From Ruminococcus sp. (lineage in GTDB: Bacteria; Bacillota; Clostridia; Oscillospirales; Ruminococcaceae), in NCBI GenBank assembly GCA_017626015.1, contig JAGAJO010000001.1:186001-250000 (forward strand): a DNA stretch of 64,000 nucleotides, in the 5' to 3' direction. The notes under the pieces were generated by a model that was not told the DNA's origin, searched no databases, and saw only the letters and a program-made list of their open reading frames with translations. This document shows, in pieces, positions 58,799 through 64,000 of the stretch. The position numbers and the translations under genes were made by a program. How positions within the stretch are numbered: the first letter of the stretch is position 1; each line of letters opens with the position of its first letter.

Positions 58799-61126
58799 TT
58801 ATAAATTATTTGATCTTTCCGGAAGACCGTTCATAAGACCGTATGCAGCCTGTCCCAAAGCTATTCCTCCGTCATTCGGGGGGATAAGGCTGTGCAGCAG
58901 GACCCTGAACCCTGCCGCTTCAAGCCGCTGCTTTGTAAGACGTACAAGCAGTCTGTTCTGGAAAACTCCCCCGCTGAGGGCGCATATGCCAAGACCCGTA
59001 TCGCTGCGGATCCTTTCGCAGCCTGCCTTTATCATGTCTGCCAGAACGCAGTGAAAATACAGCGCAAGCTCTCCTGCCGATACGCCATCAAGGAAAGCTT
59101 CCGTTATTTTTACGGCAAGAATATCCGTGCAAAGCTCAAAGCCGCTGCCGCATACGGTAAGAAGCTTTTCCGCCGGAGTATAGTCATTTTCCGCCGAAGG
59201 CTCTGATCCAAGATATTCCTCAGCCGCAAACTCCAGCGCCATGGAAGCCTCGCCCTCAAAGGTGGAGGCTTTGCGTATTCCCAGTATTGCTGAAATGCCG
59301 TCAAAAAGACGTCCGCAGGAGGTGGAGCTTACGCAGTTTATATTTCTGCCCGCCATTGCTTTTTGTATACGGAACGTCTGCCTGTCGCACAGACCCAGCC
59401 TTACGCAGTGATCCTCCGCCTTATCTCCGAGAGCTGAGTATAGGAGCTGTACAGCTATCCTCCAGCCCTCCCTTGCGGAAGCGTCTCCTCCAGCCTGCGT
59501 AAAGGGGCGTATATGTCCTGCCCGTTCAAAGCCGCTGTAGTCGCATACCAGAAATTCTCCGCCCCATACCGTACCGTCAGTTCCGAATCCTGTGCCGTCA
59601 AAGGCTGCGCCTATGACTTTTTCATTGCAGCCGTTTTCCGCCATGCATGACAAAATGTGAGCGTAATGATGCTGTATCTTTACCAGCGGTATACCCTTTT
59701 TCTCTGCATATTCCTCTGCAAAGACGGTCGTATTATACTTGGGGTGAAGATCGCATACCGCAAGCTCCGGAGTTGTTTCCAGCAGCTCGCACATTCTGTC
59801 CACAGACTGTCCCAGCGCTGTAACGGTGCGTATATCCGCCATGTCACCAACATACGGCGAGGGATAAAGAAGTCCGTTTTTGCCTATGCAGAAGGTGTTT
59901 TTCAGCTCCCCGCCCACTGCAAGCACATGACCGCCGGGATTTTCAAGCATTATAGGCAGGGGGGCAAAGCCCCTTGAACGCCTTATCATATACGGCTTTC
60001 CGAAAAGCCAGTCGGCGACGGAGTCGTCTGCCCGAAGAAGGATATCTCTGTTGTGGGTAAGGATCAGATCACAGAATGCTGAGATCTCCTTTACGGCATC
60101 CTCATCGCACCTGCAAATGGGAGCGCCCTTGGCGTTTGCGCTGGTCATGACAAGACAGTCGCTCATCTCTGTTCCGTCAGGATAGTCAAACAGCAGCTGC
60201 TGCAGCGGAGCGTATGGCAGCATTACCCCCACCGTGGGATTCCCCGGGGAAATGTCGGGACAAAGACTTGTGTTTTTTCTTTTGGCAAGAAGAAGCACGG
60301 GCTTCTGCCAGCCGTCAAGATACTTTTCCTGCCCTTCTTCAACGATGCATTCACGTCTGACGGTATCCATATCCTTCATCATAAGCGCAAAGGGCTTCAT
60401 GGGACGGCTTTTCAGCCTCCGCAGTCTCTGAACGGCGTTCGGGTTTTTCGCATCGCAGCAAAGGTGAAAGCCGCCGATACCTTTTATGGCGGCTATTTTT
60501 CCCGCCATTATCTCACGCCTTGCAAGGGTTATTGCATCGGAGTTTTTAATGTCCGTACCCAGGATAAATACCTGCGGTCCGCATTCGTTGCAGCACACAG
60601 GCTGGGCGTCGTACCGTCTGGTAAGAGGAGAATGATATTCCTGCGAGCATTTTTCACACATAGGAAATTTCCCCATGCTGGTGCGTTCCCTGTCGTAGGG
60701 CATTGACTTCAGGATAGTAAGTCTCGGTCCGCACTGGGTGCAGTTTATAAACGGGTGAAGATACCGCCTGTCCGAAGGGTCAAATAGCTCTCTGCGGCAG
60801 CTTTCGCACATTGCAATGTCGGGAGAAACAAAAATGTCTCCGTATTCCTTTTCGCTTTCGGTTATTTCAAATCGGCTGGAATTTAATTTCTCCTCCCGAT
60901 CCCTTACGTCTACTGACAGCACTGCCGAACGTTCAGGCGGACGTTTTTTTATTTCCTCGATAAATTTATCAAGCTCCGCCTTCTCTGCCTCCGCCAGTAT
61001 CTCCACATAAGAGCCTTTATTTGCCACGGAGCCGGCAATACCGTACTTTTCAGCCGTTCTTGCAACAAACGGGCGAAACCCCACGCCCTGAACTATTCCG
61101 TATATTCTGATTACCACAGTCTGCAT
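58799..61126 (-). CDS. hypF: Carbamoyltransferase HypF
   Basis: 775 residues from the ATG 4 bases after the upstream gene; a longer frame exists but is inside that gene. It makes the cyanide ligand precursor from carbamoyl phosphate. The acylphosphatase domain is 1-90 (GIVQGVGFRPFVARTA). Zn fingers are about 105-190 (CESCRRELFDP, CTQCGPRLTI, CEKCSQEYH, CCNECGP). The YrdC-like domain is about 200-380, and the Kae1-like domain about 400-775 (HHYAHILSCMAENG, ALSGGVFQNRLL). All domains intact. Confidence 0.96.
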   Translation of the reverse strand: MQTVVIRIYGIVQGVGFRPFVARTAEKYGIAGSVANKGSYVEILAEAEKAELDKFIEEIKKRPPERSAVLSVDVRDREEKLNSSRFEITESEKEYGDIFVSPDIAMCESCRRELFDPSDRRYLHPFINCTQCGPRLTILKSMPYDRERTSMGKFPMCEKCSQEYHSPLTRRYDAQPVCCNECGPQVFILGTDIKNSDAITLARREIMAGKIAAIKGIGGFHLCCDAKNPNAVQRLRRLKSRPMKPFALMMKDMDTVRRECIVEEGQEKYLDGWQKPVLLLAKRKNTSLCPDISPGNPTVGVMLPYAPLQQLLFDYPDGTEMSDCLVMTSANAKGAPICRCDEDAVKEISAFCDLILTHNRDILLRADDSVADWLFGKPYMIRRSRGFAPLPIMLENPGGHVLAVGGELKNTFCIGKNGLLYPSPYVGDMADIRTVTALGQSVDRMCELLETTPELAVCDLHPKYNTTVFAEEYAEKKGIPLVKIQHHYAHILSCMAENGCNEKVIGAAFDGTGFGTDGTVWGGEFLVCDYSGFERAGHIRPFTQAGGDASAREGWRIAVQLLYSALGDKAEDHCVRLGLCDRQTFRIQKAMAGRNINCVSSTSCGRLFDGISAILGIRKASTFEGEASMALEFAAEEYLGSEPSAENDYTPAEKLLTVCGSGFELCTDILAVKITEAFLDGVSAGELALYFHCVLADMIKAGCERIRSDTGLGICALSGGVFQNRLLVRLTKQRLEAAGFRVLLHSLIPPNDGGIALGQAAYGLMNGLPERSNNL

Positions 61127-61130
61127 TTTA

Positions 61131-62183
61131 TCACCCGAAAGCCTTCCCGGCAAGACGTCCAGATACGGCAAAATGAGGATAGTCTATCCATTCGCCTTTA
61201 AAATCCTTTACGGCTCTTTTAAGGGAGATATCGGCGATAACAATGTCATATCCGCCGCTTTGCACCTTTTCTGCGAAGGTCTCCTCGTCGGGAATGTGAA
61301 GATCCTGTTGCTCCATATAGCGCTTGTCGGTCATAAACCAGCTTGCGCAGGTTATATCGCAGGATATCCTGCTAAGTATCTCCGACCTTAATGAATTTGC
61401 CGCAAACTGCTGGTGGACGATAAGGATCCTTTTCCCCTCCGCTTTATGGGAGAGCTTTGATGCGATATCCAGAAGATCGGGACAGCCTGTTTCGTATGGT
61501 ATATGAAATTTTTCGCTGAGATATTCAGCAGCCTTTACCGCACCGGGAGATATGGCAATCAGCTTTTCGCAGCTGCCTGCGTCTTTTATTTCCTCAAGTC
61601 CGCTGTTCATCCCGAAGCATACGGGTTCATCGCAGCCCAGCTTTTTCAGTGCGGAAATAAGCGCATCAGGCGTCGTCATGCTTAGATCGAGGGGAGTGGC
61701 GCCGATAACGCCGACTTTTCCCTTCTTTGGCGTTCCGCCGGTGGAAAAGGTCTTGAAAAGCTCCATATACGCCTTTTCCTCACCCTTATCGTAATAGCTT
61801 GTACCTGTGGTATCTACCGCAAGGGCGGGCAGTCCTGTTTTCCTTTCGCTCAGACGTTTTAACGCCCTGTAGTCGGTGGCTATCACCGCAGGGACGGGAG
61901 TGCCGATGATCGCCGTGAACGGGGCGCCGATCTGTCCGGCAGCCTTTGCGAGCTTTTCCGCAAGCCTGTCGTCTCTGCCCAGAATAGCGTCCATATCACG
62001 GAGTCCTGCGCTGAAAAGAGCGGATCTTTTTTCAAACCACCTTGGCTCGTCAAAGCCGCATACGTTTCCTGCGCAGCCGCCTGCGTCGCAGATGACCACG
62101 ATACCTCCAAGCTCGTACAGAACGGCTGCCGCTCCGGAGTTGTCGGGAGCGAAGGGAGAAATATATTTCAAAAGCTTTTTCAA
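61131..62183 (-). CDS. Nitrogenase component 1-like protein (NifK-like, short)
   Basis: 350 residues. Nitrogenase component 1 superfamily, shorter than NifK (about 450-520). The N-terminal part has VVICDAGGCAGNVCGFDEPRW (about 29-49), matching the P-cluster-side loop with Cys residues, and SAGLRDMDAILGRDD (about 57-71). The third site reads GTPVPAVIATDYRAL, so the usual Cys is replaced. GKVGVIGATPLDLSM and GMNSGLEEI match the cofactor-side Rossmann folds. It overlaps the upstream NifD-like gene by 4 bases, so the two are probably a heterodimer. Substrate unknown. Confidence 0.82.
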   Translation of the reverse strand: MKKLLKYISPFAPDNSGAAAVLYELGGIVVICDAGGCAGNVCGFDEPRWFEKRSALFSAGLRDMDAILGRDDRLAEKLAKAAGQIGAPFTAIIGTPVPAVIATDYRALKRLSERKTGLPALAVDTTGTSYYDKGEEKAYMELFKTFSTGGTPKKGKVGVIGATPLDLSMTTPDALISALKKLGCDEPVCFGMNSGLEEIKDAGSCEKLIAISPGAVKAAEYLSEKFHIPYETGCPDLLDIASKLSHKAEGKRILIVHQQFAANSLRSEILSRISCDITCASWFMTDKRYMEQQDLHIPDEETFAEKVQSGGYDIVIADISLKRAVKDFKGEWIDYPHFAVSGRLAGKAFG

Positions 62184-63481
62184 CGGTTTGTACCCTCCTT
62201 AAAGTCCGTAAGAGCCTTGTCGAGTCTTTCAAACAGTCTGATAACGCCGCAGTAGCCGAAGGGCTGCTCCTCCTCGGAAAATTCTATGCCTGCCTTACCG
62301 GCGTGGTAGTAAAGTGCGTCGCTGCCGATAACTGCGTCTATATCCTCTCCGCCGTTATAATAAAGCATGGTCGGGGACAGATTTGAGAAGATCCTTGTTT
62401 TCGGGGACAGGCTTGCTATCTTCTTCACGAATACGAAGTTGCGTTCTCCCACGGTGCCGTAGATCTCTGCGACCTTAAAGCCGAAGCGGATAAGAGCGAG
62501 GGAAAGTTCAAAGCTGTCGGCGTTGAGACATTCTCCCACCGCAAAGGAAAGACTGCCGTACTTTTCCCTGAAATCCTCCGCCGCCTTTGTTGCTTCACGG
62601 TAATATTCGCTGTCGTCAAGCTCTGCGCCGATAGCCTGCCCAAGAAGTCTGTACTGGTTATGTATCTTATCCGGCTGATACATTCTCAGCAGCTCTATAC
62701 TCGGCATTCCCAGGGATCTTTCTATTTCCTGAGCGGCATATCTTGCCTCGGGATTAAGAACAAGGCTGAAATTAGCTACGGAGATCTGCGAATATTCTTC
62801 AAAGGTTTTGCAGCGGGCAAGCTCGTGGATCTTTTTTATCCCCGCCGATCTGAGCAGCCGGTAGATCTCGCAGCCGTCGTCAAGAGGAGAAAAATATCCC
62901 ATGACCGCACATTCGTCGGCAGCTCTTTTCTGTGGTTTCAGCAGAGAATAAACGGACTTTCTCACCGCAGCCATAGGCGGCAGCTTTTTTTCTCTGGTAA
63001 GTGCGTACATATAGCAGGGAACGGCGGGAACACCGGTATATTCCCCGCATCTGCGGCAGACCCTTTCCATATCGGTGCCCAGAAGAGCGTCAACGCAGGT
63101 TATGCATATCATTATTGCCGAAGGCGTATAGTCAAGCTCTTCGCAGATCTCTCTTGCGGCTTCGGGGATCTTTGTAAGATGTCTGCCCGTAACAATGTCG
63201 GTGTCGTCCAGCAGCAGATAAAAAAACCTTTCGTTGTACCCAAGCTCGTTTAGCAGCGCAGTATTTCTTCCGCAGCAGGCAGGGGAGACCAGCAGCATGA
63301 CCGAGCCGGGTATCGCAAGCCCTGCACGTTTTACTCCGAAGCCCTTTGCTCCTGGGGAATTAAACGCCAGCGTTGCAGGTGAGCTGTATATCAGATGCTT
63401 TGCCGACAAAAGCTCCTCGGGGATATTGCTACTTCCCCTTTCTGCAAGCTCCGCCGCAGTTATATAAAAAGCCTTATTCAT
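62180..63481 (-). CDS. Nitrogenase component 1-like protein (NifD-like)
   Basis: 433 residues from the ATG after GGGAG; a longer frame lies within the NifH-like gene. Superfamily NifD/NifE/BchN/Cfb[18 protein letters not shown] (about 60-76) matches the second P-cluster Cys region and [18 protein letters not shown] (about 117-134) the third (CxxxLIGDD). The first Cys region lacks Cys. [31 protein letters not shown] (about 299-329) is the Rossmann fold typical of the C-terminal half. Overlaps the NifH-like gene by 8 bases. It is not a true NifD and resembles uncharacterised nitrogenase-like groups. Confidence 0.85.
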   Translation of the reverse strand: MNKAFYITAAELAERGSSNIPEELLSAKHLIYSSPATLAFNSPGAKGFGVKRAGLAIPGSVMLLVSPACCGRNTALLNELGYNERFFYLLLDDTDIVTGRHLTKIPEAAREICEELDYTPSAIMICITCVDALLGTDMERVCRRCGEYTGVPAVPCYMYALTREKKLPPMAAVRKSVYSLLKPQKRAADECAVMGYFSPLDDGCEIYRLLRSAGIKKIHELARCKTFEEYSQISVANFSLVLNPEARYAAQEIERSLGMPSIELLRMYQPDKIHNQYRLLGQAIGAELDDSEYYREATKAAEDFREKYGSLSFAVGECLNADSFELSLALIRFGFKVAEIYGTVGERNFVFVKKIASLSPKTRIFSNLSPTMLYYNGGEDIDAVIGSDALYYHAGKAGIEFSEEEQPFGYCGVIRLFERLDKALTDFKEGTNR

Positions 63482-64000
63482 TTTTATCTCCCTCAAGGAG
63501 CTTAAGCGCAAGCTCCGTAAATCTTTTAGCCGCTTCGCACCCGGGCGCTCCCTCAATGACCGTTTTGCCCATATCCTCACATCTTATTATGTCATCGGAA
63601 CGCGGTATGTCCGCAGCGATCTCCAGTCCCGCCTTTTCTGCGAAGGCTCTGACCTTCTGCTCCTCGTTTTCGACGCTGCGGCGGTTGAGAATGATACCTC
63701 TGACCTTGGCATAGCTTCTGTCCTCAAAATTTTTTACGGCGCTGTTTATGTTGTTTGCAGCGTAAAGAGCCATTTTCTCTCCCGAGGTCACGATAAGCAC
63801 GTCTGTGGCATAGCCCTCTCTTATGGGGGCGGCAAAACCTCCGCAGACTACGTCTCCCAGAACGTCGTAAAGTACCACATCGGGGCGGTATTTTTCAAAA
63901 AGCCTCAGATCCTCCAGCAGACTGAAGGTCGTGATTATTCCTCTGCCTGCGCAGCCGAGACCAGGGGTAGGACCTCCCGTTTCGATACACAGTATGCCGC
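63474..64000 (-). CDS. Nitrogenase iron protein-like (NifH-like), C-terminal part
   Basis: The frame stays open to the window edge, so the N-terminus with the P-loop is outside; about 174 residues are seen. [18 protein letters not shown] is the NifH signature with the first cluster Cys. [18 protein letters not shown] holds the second cluster Cys. Both ligands of the bridging [4Fe-4S] are thus kept. It is an ATP-dependent electron donor for the two downstream NifD/K-like proteins. A GTG at 63878 looks like a start but is mid-gene. First gene visible of the operon. Confidence 0.93.
   Translation of the reverse strand, partial: GILCIETGGPTPGLGCAGRGIITTFSLLEDLRLFEKYRPDVVLYDVLGDVVCGGFAAPIREGYATDVLIVTSGEKMALYAANNINSAVKNFEDRSYAKVRGIILNRRSVENEEQKVRAFAEKAGLEIAADIPRSDDIIRCEDMGKTVIEGAPGCEAAKRFTELALKLLEGDKNE

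Noticed and set aside
63474..63878. Complete small protein starting at GTG 63878
   Set aside because: The frame is open upstream to the window edge and contains the NifH signature, so the GTG is internal.
55157..64000. Genuine nitrogen-fixation operon
   Set aside because: The NifD/K-like proteins are short and lack parts of the P-cluster Cys set, and no nifB, nifE or nifN is seen in the window.

Overview
The window looks like chromosome of a Gram-positive, anaerobic, potentially spore-forming Firmicute of the Ruminococcus/Oscillospiraceae type. The evidence is a Spo0A and SpoIVB pair in the classical order, a MurE with the meso-DAP signature (DNPRNEDP), Thr-rich surface-protein linkers of the sort common in ruminococci, AGGAGG ribosome binding sites, and sigma-A type promoters with 17-bp spacers. 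The species assignment is inference. I see no complete insertion sequence, prophage, rRNA gene or CRISPR array.

Layout. 1-2.4 kb: end of a sugar ABC importer operon (binding protein, two permeases). 2.4-2.9 kb: terminators and a candidate small RNA on the minus strand. 2.9-5.3 kb: serC, an unannotated 44-residue membrane peptide, serA. 5.9-8.3 kb: spo0A and spoIVB on the minus strand. 9.4-15.35 kb: a four-gene envelope O-acylation operon (MBOAT acyltransferase, DHHW/SGNH protein, FkbH-type HAD-IIIC protein, acyl carrier protein), laid out like dltABCD but with FkbH in place of DltA. 15.5-17.8 kb: a Thr-repeat cell-wall protein. 18-19.2 kb: an unknown gene and inorganic pyrophosphatase. 19.7-23.8 kb: PTS operon (EIICBA, HPr, EI), whose HPr has Lys at position 46.

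24.4-40.5 kb is the division and cell-wall cluster: mraZ, rsmH, ftsL, a PASTA penicillin-binding protein, murE, murF, a MraY homologue with altered active-site residues, ftsW, murG, an unknown bitopic membrane protein, murA, ftsQ with a Gly/Tyr/Asp repeat tail, and ftsZ. murD, murC and murB are not in it. 40.9-43.6 kb: a DivIVA-like coiled-coil protein, an orphan fumarase-type beta subunit, a sigma factor, a tRNA-like sequence without an anticodon loop, and a zinc-ribbon protein. 43.7-52.4 kb: an ECF sigma factor with a long C-terminal extension, trmK, a DUF1858 protein, metF, glgB, a TetR regulator with a palindromic operator over its own promoter, an amidohydrolase, and rsmI. 52.6-55.1 kb: polA.

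55.2-64 kb is one tight minus-strand operon entering from beyond the right edge: a NifH-like iron protein, two NifD/K-like proteins, hypF, hypC, hypD, mtnA and an MTA/SAH-type deaminase. A nitrogenase-like reductase placed with the Fe(CN)2CO maturation genes and methylthioadenosine salvage genes is the most unusual gene combination here. The FkbH-containing Dlt-like operon is the second.
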